From Paratrimastix pyriformis (lineage: Eukaryota > Preaxostyla > Paratrimastigidae), in the NCBI GenBank assembly GCA_027972325.1, contig JAPMOS010000086.1:12501-76500 (forward strand): DNA of 64,000 nt. Direction: 5' to 3'. Position 1 is the stretch's first letter, and each line of letters begins with the position of its first letter. This document shows, piece by piece, positions 29,941 through 40,217 of this stretch. The translations under genes were made by a program, and so were the position numbers. The notes under the pieces were generated by a model. The model searched no databases. It was not told the DNA's origin and worked only from the letters and a program-made list of their open reading frames with translations.

Positions 29941-30979
29941 ATTGGGGAGTGCGGCAGACCCGAATCATTTGGCGCACCTGCTCCTCGGATGGGACGGGGA
30001 CACACCAGTCCGGTCGCTCGGCCTCCTCCGCCAGCTGCTCGCCTTTGGGTGGCTGTTGCCCCGGCTGCCCTTCTTTGGGTGGCTGTGTCCCTGGCTGTTC
30101 CTCTGTAAGAGGCTGTGGCCCCGGCTGTTCCTCTGTGAGTGGCTGTGGCCCCGGCTGCCCTTCTTTGGGTGGCTGTTGCCCCGGCTGTTCCTCTGTGGGT
30201 GGCTGTGGCCCCGGCTGTTCCTCTGTGAGTGGCTGTGGCCCCGGCTGTTCCTCTGTGAGTGGCTGTGGCCCCGGCTGTTCCTGGGTGTGCTGCTGCTGCA
30301 CGGCGACTCCCTCATCGGGTTGCAGTTGCTGTGGCTGTTGCCCCATCTCGGGCATTTGTGGCTGTTGCCCCATCTCGGGTTCTTGTGGCTGTTGCCCCAT
30401 CTCGGGCATTTGTGGCTGTTGCCCCATCTCGGGTTCTTGTGGCTGTTGCCCCATCTCGGGCATTTGTGGCTGTTGCCCCATCTCGGGCATTTGTGGCTGT
30501 TGCCCCATCTCGGGTTCTTGTGGCTGTTGCCCCATCTCGGGCATTTGTGGCTGTTGCCCCTTCTCGGGTTCTTGCGGCTGCGGCTTCTGCACGGTCGGAA
30601 GGCATCCCACGTGGGAGCAGCAGTCAGACACAACACTTTCGACTTGGAGTGTGGGAACTACCCCCGAAAAATATCATGTCGGCAAGTGTGGGCACCAAGG
30701 TTGATCCTGACCTGGGTCATTGCCGGTCTGTTGGATTTGCTGCCTTGGAAACGCGCCCCAGAATTTCGCGGCCAGTTGTTTCCAGTCCGGCCTCGTGCGA
30801 TCTTCGTGCCCAATCATGTACTCCTCTGTCACCGTCTTGTTAGCGGCAGCTGCCTGACCACTGTTTGCATCACATGTCTTGTTCGCTGTGAAGAGCGATG
30901 TGGGAAGTGGCTCAGGTGGGAGCAGGCACAGACGCGTCCCGATGGCCACCATCTCTTCCACTCTGTCTGGTTGCTGCAT
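29939..30979 (-). CDS. Q/P-repeat protein with SANT-like segment
   Basis: Two minus-strand exons are proposed. The first (about 30979-30713) reads [20 protein letters not shown] then [15 protein letters not shown], with the Trp and helix spacing of a SANT/Myb-type unit, and ends at CCAG before a GTCAGG donor. The second (about 30590-29939) is nearly all repeat: eight or so copies of a 9-residue unit (GQQPQMPEM / GQQPQEPEM) and then about nine copies of a 10-residue unit ([10 protein letters not shown]). It ends [20 protein letters not shown]. The RPDW motif is shared by both ends. The gene lies between the arms of the inverted duplication. Function is not known; a nuclear role is only a guess. 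Confidence 0.45.
30030..30590 (-). repeat. 27-bp and 30-bp coding minisatellites
   Basis: 30030-30290: 30-bp units (GGCTGTGGCCCCGGCTGTTC and variants). 30335-30585: 27-bp units (GGCTGTTGCCCCATCTCGGG plus CATTTGT or TTCTTGT). Unit lengths are multiples of three, so the frame is kept in the Q/P protein. Confidence 0.9.
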
Positions 30980-30999
30980 AGGAGAAAATGCCGGGCGAG

Positions 31000-31524
31000 C
31001 ACGAAGAGAGAATTGCGGGATGCTAAGACAGAGGCAACCCCGAGGCAATGCCGATGCCCCTCCTACCGTGGCCTCTCTCCCAACAGGGACTGCAGACGCG
31101 CCTGCAACGACCTGCGCCCGCCTTTCGTGATGCGACCAGATAAATTTCGTGGAGGAGAGGAGAACTTCTAGGACAGAGCTGTCATCGGGACGCGGTTGTG
31201 ACTGTTTCCGCATGACCGCTCAACAAGACTTCATGCAATATGATGGAATGCGAGCTGAGCTCATGTCACCCTGAAAGCTGATGCTCGCCACAGGTGGTGG
31301 CGATGGCCGATCCCCACCCCGCCAACGCTGCGAGGAGGTGGCCCCGTTGATCCTGGGACGGGAAAATGTCCGCGCGACGATTAGGCGGCTGTCTGCGGCG
31401 TCTCGAGCGGTTTGTTGCAAGTGGACAGGTCAGGAGCACCGGCCCACCTGGATGCCACTACTTTTATATCCTGGCTCGCACCGCGGCACAACGGGCAACA
31501 TCCACCCCCAAATGCATCGGGTCT

Positions 31525-31558
<34 letters not shown>

Positions 31559-31654
31559 ACCACCACCACCACCACCAACACCATCCACTTCCCCGGTCCA
31601 TGGATTGACAGACGCGCCCACTAATTGGCACACTTCGGCCGACTTCCTTTCCAG
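31000..31654. other. Spacer with poly-C 31527-31558
   Basis: No supported gene. The C run of about 32 bases is followed by (CAC)n. Open frames here only read the C run as polyproline. Confidence 0.5.
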
Positions 31655-32114
31655 CTGCCGGTTGGAGGCTGGCCGCATGCCTGCGTCATTTTCCCGCTGT
31701 GAGGCTATCACCCGAGGCGGCCACTGCACCCGAGGCGGCAGCCAGCCGGCAGCCAGCCATCCTCGTCCCCCGATGATGGACCAAGCGACACTGTCTTCGG
31801 CCGGGGCAGGAGCCACATTCGCCCATCTGGTGGACCTGCTGCTGCAGTGGGCTACATGGCGGCATCGCGGGCGGCTCGTGGACACGGCGGCAGACGACCT
31901 GTTGGCTCTGGTCAACCTGATCTTCACCGTGCGGGTCGGCCGGCCGCACTGCCACCCGCCCTGCTGCACGGACTGCGGCAACGCGTTCGAGATCCTGGGG
32001 TACTGGCAGCGGGGCCCGTTCCCGGACGGGTATGCGGAGTGCCAGGAGGCTGCCCTGGTGGCAGATTACGAGGCGCTCAAGGGCTGCCTGCGCAGGTGGG
32101 TGGTGGACGGGTGA
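31655..32114 (+). pseudogene. Kinase remnant in arm B
   Basis: 31655-31760 matches the region around the 30-bp repeat of the intact kinase gene. From about 31835 to the stop at 32112-32114 it matches the last kinase exon (LLQWATWRHRG, TAADDLLALVNLIFTVRVGR, CLRRWVVDG). Everything in between, including the ATP-binding Lys, catalytic loop and DFG, is absent. The remnant cannot be a kinase. The C-terminal 90 codons are still open and nearly identical to arm A. Confidence 0.75.
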
Positions 32115-32814
32115 GGTCCGCTGCTGCTGCTTTGGGCCCGTGCCCCCTGTCCCCGCGTGCCGCCCCCCATCCTGCTCTCGTTTCGCTCATTTTTGGGGTT
32201 TCCGATCTGCTGCCATGGCGGTTTTCTCGTTTGGTGCGCAGCCCTGCTCAGCACCCCGGGAGAGCTCTGGAATGCCGACGGCGTGGTGCCAACGGTGCAC
32301 CCCTGCGCTGGTGAGATGCGAAATGATCAATAAAAACAACGGCTGATGTGCGGGCCAATATATTTCGGATCGAGCAGACCTGGCACAGAGAACACCTAAA
32401 GTTGTGGAGGTGGGAGCCTCATCGGTCAGCGGTGGTGGGGTGGCGGCAGCACTTGCGAGGCGTCCCAGCCTGAATCTGTCATGACGTCCCTCCCTGCCCT
32501 TCCGTCGGATCCCTGGTGCTTGCGAAATGCACCGCCTGATCACCCGTGAGGCACGATCATTCTTCCACCGCCCGGGCGGCATGATGGGGGTTTCATTGTG
32601 CGTGTCAGATTAAAAAATCACGACTTCTTTTCGCGAGCAACCATCTTGCTGCTTTCGAGCGCTTTTTTTCCTCCGGCGGTTGCCCTCTCGTCCCCGGCAC
32701 AGCCCGAGCGCAGGAAAAGTGGCAACAACAGCGAACCCGGAAAGGTTTCCCCTCCATTGTTGTGCCACTCCTTTGACCATCTCTTTTGAACCAGCGCCGC
32801 GGTGCAGCGGGAAG
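32115..32814. other. Spacer upstream of F-box/LRR gene (arm B)
   Basis: Mirrors 25870-26580. No gene seen. It should contain the promoter of the plus-strand F-box/LRR gene. Its near identity to arm A shows that the duplication included regulatory DNA. Confidence 0.5.
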
Positions 32815-35280
32815 ATGCCCACCTCTTTGAATCCGGCACCGGTATCAACAGCATTGAAATGGTCTTGTTCGTTGGTGAGTGGGTGTTCGTTATCCTTCTC
32901 CTCTTTCCCATCACAACAGAAGCAGTCCACCCTCCCGCTGGGACAGTTGCCCCGCGAGTTGTTGCTGGCCGTCATTGATGCGGCCCCCTTCCAGCTGCAG
33001 GCCTACTGCCAGCTGATCGGCCTGACCCACGGCATCCGCACGGCCATCCGGGGCGCTCCACGGGAGCTGTCCTTCATGGGCCCCAAACCCCTCCTCGACA
33101 ACCACGAGTACGACCGGTTCAACAGTGAAGACGAATACTGCCTGGCGCCCTGCCTGCCTGCCGATGCCCTGGCGGCCATTGTGGGCCCCTGCAAGGGCCT
33201 CGTCCGATTGACCCTGCCACCACACAACCGGCACCACCCCTCTGTCCTCGGGTGTGGCCTCCCTCTGGTCGAGGATGAGGATGAGGATGAACGCTGCTGG
33301 GTGGACGAGGCCTTTGAGGACCACACCCAGCTGGCCTATCTGAAGATCCCCGGCGCGGGCACCTTTTGGCCCGCCATCTGGCGGATTCTGTTTTATCTGC
33401 CCGGGCTCGAGGAGTTCCACTTTTTGGAGGCCAGGCCGCTCGAGGTGGGGATGTTCCAAGCCCTGGCCACCTTCTGCCCCAAGCTTCGCGTGCTCCGCCT
33501 CACCCAAGACGTGCAGATTTCTCGTCTTGGGCTGGATTTCATGGTCCTCGCGGCCCTCTCGGGCACCCTCAAGGAACTCATCATCCCTGATGTGTACCTG
33601 GATGGCAACAGTCCGGGATCTCTCGTTTCTCGACTCCACTCCTTGGAGCGACTCGAGGTCGGGGGCTGGGACACGGTCGACCGCCTGCGACCCGTTGCCC
33701 AACATCTGACCCAGTTTCGCACTCACGATCAAATCGATTGCCTGGACGAGGCGGGTCTCTGCCGCCTTGAGTCCCTCGCCTCAAGCTCAGACGCATCGGT
33801 GAACCTCTCCACCCCGGTGATCACAGCCTACCGGGACACCCTGCGGTCACTCTCGCTCTCCTCCTTAACGGGCCCCTCCCCTGATAGGGGCTTCCTGGCC
33901 GCGCCGCTGGGTGGACTGACCCACCTGACCTGCCTCGAGTTGGACCTGCCGCGCGTCGAGGATTGCTCGCTGTCGACCGTTCTTGCCGCCCTGCCGCCCG
34001 GCTTGCTGGAGAATCAGCTGGAGTGCCTCTCCCTCCGCGGCATATCAGACCCGAAAGAGCACGCGTGTGCTGTGAGCAGTCGCACTCTCCGCAAGATGGA
34101 ACTCGATTTCTCCCTTCCCGGTTCTTGCACGCTGACCCTGGCCTGCCCCGCCCTCGAGAATCTGGCTCTCCCTTTTGGTGATTCAAATCCCTACGAGCTT
34201 GTCATGGACTGTCCCCATCTGCGCTTCCTGACGTCTCTTAATGGGCAGAACCTGGACCGCATCGCTCCCATGCCCGAGCTGGTGTCCGTGAGTGGCCACT
34301 GGCTACGCCTGGACCCGGCCTGGCTGGCCCAGCTGGGGACCAGAGCGCCCCGGATGCGCCACCTGTCCCAGCTGGTGCTCTCTGTGCTGCCCCAGCTGTC
34401 CTTTTTCATGTCCGATTTGACGGCCTCCCAGGCGGTGCTCACCCAAATCTTCGCCGGGTGCCCCTCGCTGACGACCTTGCAGTCGATCGACTTGCACTTT
34501 CCGTCGACCACCGACTCGCCCGCTGTTGTGCTGCGGCTCCCGGAGCAGCTCGAGGCGTGGGACGGGCGGGTCAGTTTCGAGGGGCCACAGGGACCCGCCG
34601 AGCTGCGGTTGGAGGCACCAGGGCTCCGGGTGCTCCGTCTGGAGGTGCCTCCCCAGGTGCAGCTGACCCTCGCCTGTCCGACCCTTGTCGCGCTGTTGGT
34701 CCCCGCACAAGGCGCATCCTCATTTGCGCTGGCCGAGGGGACCGACCCGCCCCTCCGCAGCCTGTGCCTTGAGTGCCCCCCCATGTGGGCTACGTGGGAG
34801 CCGATGCCCTCCAGTCTGCTGGCCGTCCTGACAGCCAGTCTGCTGGCCATCCTGACCCGGCACGGGAGCCATCTGCAGTGCGTCTCCCTGTCGAGCAAGC
34901 GGCTGTCTCCGGAGGTCTGGCCCGAGGTGGCTGCCGCCCTGGGTCGACTGCCCCGGCTGGTCAGCCTCACGTTGTACGGGATCCCCTCGGCTGACATGGT
35001 GCTGGCCTGTCCGCGCCTCAGCCATCTCACCATCCACACGGCATCTGACAAAGATGCGGTGAAGCTGCGCTCGCTGGTGCTCGACTGCCCGCATCTGGAG
35101 GAGCTCAGTGCCCCGTTGGACTCGGACCTGAAGCGGTTCGAACTGGTCGGGCAGGGCGAGGGCGAGGGAGAGTCCGAACCTCCCATCAACTGCATCTCGG
35201 GTGTGTACGACCCCTGGTGGGAGCAGCTCAATGGGCGATTCCCAGACGCCTTCCTGTCCGATAAACAACTTGGCGAGTGA
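32815..35280 (+). CDS. F-box/LRR protein, arm B copy
   Basis: ATG at 32815 (an upstream TTG-initiated extension was rejected). A 45-bp intron, 32875-32919 (GTGAGT...ACAACAG), is likely; it is in frame, so a retained intron would add 15 residues. Spliced product about 806 residues. The sequence has the same F-box-like start (LPRELLLAVIDAAPF) and leucine-rich repeats as 23419-25869, with scattered substitutions (for example LELDLPRVEDCSLS versus LELALSHVGDCPLS), so the copies have begun to diverge while both stay open. The GTGAGT donor is the only canonical one among the introns I placed. Expected role as for arm A. Confidence 0.75.
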   Translation: MPTSLNPAPVSTALKWSCSLVSGCSLSFSSFPSQQKQSTLPLGQLPRELLLAVIDAAPFQLQAYCQLIGLTHGIRTAIRGAPRELSFMGPKPLLDNHEYDRFNSEDEYCLAPCLPADALAAIVGPCKGLVRLTLPPHNRHHPSVLGCGLPLVEDEDEDERCWVDEAFEDHTQLAYLKIPGAGTFWPAIWRILFYLPGLEEFHFLEARPLEVGMFQALATFCPKLRVLRLTQDVQISRLGLDFMVLAALSGTLKELIIPDVYLDGNSPGSLVSRLHSLERLEVGGWDTVDRLRPVAQHLTQFRTHDQIDCLDEAGLCRLESLASSSDASVNLSTPVITAYRDTLRSLSLSSLTGPSPDRGFLAAPLGGLTHLTCLELDLPRVEDCSLSTVLAALPPGLLENQLECLSLRGISDPKEHACAVSSRTLRKMELDFSLPGSCTLTLACPALENLALPFGDSNPYELVMDCPHLRFLTSLNGQNLDRIAPMPELVSVSGHWLRLDPAWLAQLGTRAPRMRHLSQLVLSVLPQLSFFMSDLTASQAVLTQIFAGCPSLTTLQSIDLHFPSTTDSPAVVLRLPEQLEAWDGRVSFEGPQGPAELRLEAPGLRVLRLEVPPQVQLTLACPTLVALLVPAQGASSFALAEGTDPPLRSLCLECPPMWATWEPMPSSLLAVLTASLLAILTRHGSHLQCVSLSSKRLSPEVWPEVAAALGRLPRLVSLTLYGIPSADMVLACPRLSHLTIHTASDKDAVKLRSLVLDCPHLEELSAPLDSDLKRFELVGQGEGEGESEPPINCISGVYDPWWEQLNGRFPDAFLSDKQLGE

Positions 35281-35617
35281 AATCTTCGGCCGGAAGCCGA
35301 TCCCCGGATGTCTGTTTGTGCGTTGGCATCCTGTCCGCCTCGAGTGTTCATGTGTGCGTGTGTTGTGTGTGCGTGTGGTGTGTTGTGGTGTGTTGTGTGT
35401 TGTGTATGTGTGCTGTGTGTGTGCTGTTCGAAATACATTGACGATGTCATCCAGTGCCTCGGCCGTCCTTCTCGGGTTGGGCAGGGTGGGGGCGGTCTGG
35501 TTCTACGCCGTTCTATTGTTTCCATTCGAGGCGCAAGAAAAAGGGGGAAGAGGCCACGCAAGAAGACACTCACTGTTCCCCCGGAAGATCGCGCTGTCGG
35601 AACAACACAGAGAGGCT
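35281..35617. other. Spacer between convergent genes (arm B)
   Basis: Mirror of 23049-23418 with a shorter GTGTGT/GTTGTGTG repeat (about 35350-35425). Confidence 0.7.
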
Positions 35618-36851
35618 TCACCCCCGGCCTGCGGCGGCCCCCTCTGGCAGAACCTCGGGACCGCCTTCGAGGTGGTTCCGGAGCCGCTCGTAAACGAGCT
35701 CGGCAACGAGGCGAATAAAGGCCTCGCCCTTCGTCGCATGTGGCTGGTCCCCAGGGGGCTGGTGCCCAGGGTCCTTATGGCGCTGGTAGTCTTGGATTGC
35801 CGCCATGTACACGGGCCGAATGGTAGGCTCAATGATAATGGGCAGAAGCCCGTTTTGCATCAGAACAAGATTGAGAAGGAGCCGGGCCATTCTGATGGCG
35901 GCAGGAAGAAGAGATCAATCAGCAGAAATGGGGAAACGAGGAGACCGTCCGTTGCCATCCGAGAAGGGGTGAATTGTGACAAAACGCAAGTGCGCCAGTG
36001 CCGCACGTTCGATAATAGCGCCTGCGTTGTTGTTTGGTTCAATCGGGGCATTCAACCACCTGGCGAACTCGTCCATGAGCGAGGGAACTTCCAGAGCCTC
36101 AGGAAATTGAAATCTGGTTCCTGTGACTCGAATCGCAACGGTCCGATAAGCACCCGGTGTGATGTCAGGCTCGAAAGAACGCTTCATCAGAATCCCATGG
36201 AGTGAACGAATGTCATCACAACTCAGGCCACGGGACTGTACGAACGGAAACAGGGCAGTGATTGCAGCTGCGTGGTCGATCGCGTTGACGAAAAATTCCC
36301 TATGCGGAAAGGGGATCGGAACAAGAGAACAGATCGTTGTGAACAAACCCCAGTTTGCTAGGAGCTGCGATCTCGGAGAGCAAAGCGTCCGAAGTTTCGG
36401 CCAATGTGTACGTGCTTCCTTCAATCGCGTTGGAGGCCCAAGTCCAGCGAATGCGGCAACTCGACACGATTTCCTGCAAAGTCCCAAGCGACAACGGTCT
36501 TTCGGCTGTGAGGCGAATGCGGAGTTCTTCAACTTTGGCGCAAAAGTCAACCAATCTCAGCTCCTCGTGCTCAAGAATGAGCTGCAGGACATATCCGCGA
36601 AATTGGGCTGGATCTGCGCATACTTCTTCAAGTGAGTACCGACTACAATCGTGCAGCCGGAGAAGTCCGAGGACTCGTCCACGGGAGGGGCACTTCGGGA
36701 CGAGGTTATGGAGGATAAATTCCTTGAGTTCGGCTGCGCGAATTGGGGGATCGAAGCCAAAGGTGACATTCGCGCCGTTGCTCGCTTGAATGAAAAGTTG
36801 AGAACTGCCGCTCAGCCCTCGAACCACGACATCGTCATTTTTCGCCGTCAT
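35618..36851 (-). pseudogene. Fic-domain copy broken by a frameshift
   Basis: ATG at 36851, matching the intact gene at 21837-23048. The inhibitory motif SNAIEGS and the catalytic HPFSDGNGR...MARLLLN remain, and the 54-bp intron is conserved. Near 36310-36345 the sequence is 2 bp shorter than in arm A after several nearby substitutions, so the frame shifts after SKLGFVHND and stops soon after. Exon 2 also carries an in-frame gain (KDPGHQPPGDQPHATKG versus KDRPPHATKG). Unless an unseen splice avoids the shift, only arm A makes a full Fic protein. Confidence 0.75.
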
Positions 36852-37019
36852 CGGACCACACCCCCGGCCACATCGTCTAGGTCTCAATAAATTGAACGCG
36901 AGGCGGTCGGGGTCTTTCTCAGTTTTCTCTCCGGTTTTTGATCCTATTCCACGGGCCAACACCTGTCTCGTTACCTTTCCGCGACGTGCATTGGAGTCTG
37001 ACTCAAGGTTGGCCTGTCT

Positions 37020-38330
37020 CAGGATCTGCGTCGGCCAGGCGGGGCAGGGTGGCCCAGAGGGCGGCAAGCTTCTCCGGGGTGGTAGCCACCACCAGCCCCG
37101 CCAGCTCGACCAAGTTGGGGGTCTGGCGGAAGATCTCCATCAGGCCCGCAAAGGCGAATGACGCCCGGGCCTGCGGGCGAACTGGAGTGAGGTCAGCCGC
37201 CCCAAAGGCCCCCCGTCGGAATCCAAGTGCCGAGCGGAGAAGTTGCCCAGCCGACGCAGGGCCGGACACCGGCGCACCACCAGCACGTCCATCCTGATCA
37301 TGCTGATATCGGCCACCTCCAGGGCGGGCAGGTCGACAAGAGCCATCCGGGGTTCCATGACCCCCGTCACCCGGGCATGCAGTTCACGCAGATGCGGACA
37401 TCCCCCCGGCGAAAGCAACATCGGCTTTCCCGGGGGCAGGCTGGTAAGGTCCAGCGCGACCAGGGCCGGCCAGGCGAGGGTCAGTCGCATCTGGGGAGGG
37501 ACATCCAGACGGAGCACACGGAGCCCGCCTCCACCCGCAGCTCAGCGGGCCCTTCTGGCCCCTCGATGGTGACCCGGACCTTGGTGCCGGAAACCAGAGG
37601 GACCTCGTTTCTCAACTCCACTCCTTGGAACGACTCGAAGTGAGGAGCGGCGCGGCCATGGCCGAACGCCTGCGGCCCCTCACCCCGCATCTGACCCATC
37701 TCACCACAAACGAGTGGTGGAGATTGAGGGCTTGGAAGAGGCGGGGTTTTGCCGGCTGGAGTCACTCGCTTCAGGCGGAAAGTGCTTCGCCCCGGTGATG
37801 ACCGCCTGCCGGGACACCCTGCGGTCGCTGTCGCTCTTCACCAGGGAGGACATCGCCCCCGGCCAGGGCCTGCTGGCCGCGCCTTGGGTCCTCCAAGTTC
37901 GTCAGAGACCCACTCCAATATGGACGGATCCGATGACGGCCAGTCTGATGGCCGTCCTGACCCGGCACGGGAGCCATCTGCAGCGCGTCTCCCTGTCCAC
38001 CGCGTGTCTCTCTCTGTCGGAGGCCTGGCCCGTGGTGGCTGTCGCCCTGGGTCGGCTGCCCCGGCGGTCAGCCTCGAGGTGGCAGGTTGAGGAGGTGGCA
38101 GGTTGAAGCTGCGCTCGCTGGTGCTCGACTGCCCGCAGCTGGAGGAGCTCGATGCCCCGTTCGACTCAGACCTGGAGCGGTTCGAGCTGATCGTGAAACG
38201 GCGAAGCTCACGTCAGCTGCATTTCGGGTGTTCAAGACCCCTGGTGGGAGCGGCTCCAGGGTCCCCAACGCCTCCCTGTCCGCCGGACCATGCAGGTGAT
38301 TTTCTCCGACCTTGACATTCTTCGCGGTCT
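37020..38330. pseudogene. Patchwork of F-box/LRR gene fragments
   Basis: 37020-37440 (minus) matches the middle of the 19330-21564 protein (ASFAFAGLMEIFRQTPNLVE, LPPGKPMLLSPGGCPHLREL). At 37440-37560 it is fused to a piece of the other family (LDVPPQMRLTLAWPALVALD). From about 37600 to 38330 plus-strand pieces match the 32815-35280 protein (EAGFCRLESLASGG, CRDTLRSLSLF, LRSLVLDCPQLEELDAPFDS). Frames change often. It marks the outer end of arm B and looks like a dead, recombined LRR locus. Confidence 0.7.
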
Positions 38331-38695
38331 TCCTCGGGGAGATCCGTGCGAATTTCCTCCAGCCCTCTCTGCATCTTCCCCTTTGCGCCAGCAGACCATC
38401 TTCCAAAAGTGACCCAAAACGCAAGTGGGCCAATATACCTTGTCAAGACTGCAATTTATTTTGATTGGGGCATTGGGACCGAAACTCACATGGCCGAGGA
38501 ACTTCTCAAGGAAAATGCGATTTTGTTCCGGTGACCCCGCCATCGGGATGCTCCCATCTAAGGTCGTGCCGTCAAGGCACCGAATCAGAAATCACAGGAA
38601 ATTGGGCTCCAGTTGACCGCCCTCACCCCGAGTTCTTACCGCTGTCCTTCCCAATTTCTTGTCGAGGCCTCGCGACACGCTGGAGTCGAGGAGGG

Positions 38696-40050
38696 ATGAT
38701 GTGGCGACCCTCTTTCCTCTTTCTAGCCTTGATTTTCAGTGGTGCCTTAAGCTTGTCGGGTGAAGTTGACCTTTCCAAAGTCATCTGCATCTCATCTCAG
38801 AACAACTGGGGGGCTTCTTTGGTTTTCCCGTATCCGGGGGAATCCACTTGGGAGCTTGTAATGACCCCCCAATTGTCTTCGGAGATTTCTTTTTCTGTCC
38901 AAGTTGCTGTCGACCGCCGAATCAATTCCACGCTGGGCTGGGTGCCAACCTCAGTGTCCTTCAAAATGATCCTGCAGCCCTCGGATGAGCATAGCCCGGT
39001 CAAGGAGTTTTCATTCCTCAAGGAAGAGATCTCTTCCGAGAGTGAGTACCGGTCTGCATCGCGCACGCTTCCGCTGAACCACATCATCCGCGACATAACA
39101 CCCAGGTTGCGCATGGAGGTGGTCGCTCCCACTGGGCCCGAGGACCTTTGCATGGCATTCTATTGGAGCCAACTTGGGGCCGTGTCCCGCTATCAGGCCA
39201 TCTTCGCCGGGGTTCTGATGGTGGCGCTGTTTGTGGTTATCGCCCTGGAGATAGTCCACCGGGCCTTGCTGGCCCTGGTTGCTGCCTTCCTGGGGTTTGT
39301 TATGGTCTGCTGCTCCGGGGTGTGGAAGGTGTCTCGTTCTCCCAGGGGACTACCCGCCGCACCTTGGCACTCGGCCTGACACAAATATTTTTCTGCACCT
39401 TCTGGCTGTATAGCTCTGGGCGTTCAACAAACGGCCCGACTTGGAGAAATTCGTCTCGTGGATCGACGAGGGCACCATTGGGCTGCTCCTGTCAATGATG
39501 CTGGTTTGTCGACAGGACCCCATGTGTTACTCACCCCTCTTCAAATTTATCTCCTGGCCTCCCCCCCCCCCCCCCCCCCCTGGCGGTATAGATTGTAAAC
39601 GTCTTCTCCACCACCGGTCCGGCTCCCGCTCCCGCTCCCTTCCCTTCGTGACATCAAGACGGGCGCGGCCCCATCCACTTGCTCATCCAATCCACCCAGG
39701 CTCCCATCTCACATCAAAAAACCCCACCCGTATCCCCCCCCCTCCCCACCCCAAGGCGTCTTCGAGGCACTGGCCTACCAAATGCTGCGCCTCTTCAAAG
39801 CCCACCGGTTCCTTTTATTCACCTCGCTTTCGGTCCTGACGGCCCTGCTGTCTGCCTTCTTGGACAATGTCACGACCGTGCTACTGATTGGGCCCGTCAC
39901 CCTCGAGGTGGCCAACATCCTCCGGGTGGACCCGATCCCCTTCCTGTTGGCCATCACGTTCTTCTCCACTTTCGGTCTGTGTCAGCGTCATCATCCCGTC
40001 ATCATCATCATCATCCACGATCATCGTCATCATCATCATCATCATCATCC

Positions 40051-40085
<35 letters not shown>

Positions 40086-40086
40086 G

Positions 40087-40128
<42 letters not shown>

Positions 40129-40169
40129 ATCATCCAATCATCCATCATCATCCAATCATCCAATCATCC

Positions 40170-40217
<48 letters not shown>

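Larger units (their letters stand above)
31655..37440 (-). repeat. Inverted duplication, arm B
   Basis: Reverse-complement partner of arm A. It contains, left to right, a kinase remnant, the F-box/LRR gene (plus), the broken Fic copy (minus) and an LRR remnant (minus). Differences from arm A are small substitutions, short indels and the two large missing intervals noted for arm A. Confidence 0.85.

Noticed and set aside
31281-31700. Proline-rich coding region at 31.5 kb
   Set aside because: The polyproline is only the poly-C run read in frame; the part that follows is the kinase remnant of arm B.
32680-32814. N-terminal extension of the F-box/LRR proteins (45 residues before the ATG)
   Set aside because: It begins with TTG, and the first in-frame ATG (32815; 25869 in the other arm) is a better start. 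The region is conserved but may be 5' UTR.
39331-39413. Donor GTGTCT at 39331 for the first OCA2-like intron
   Set aside because: The GTCTGC at 39305 is also in phase and fits the donor pattern of all other introns; the alternative would add nine residues and is not excluded.
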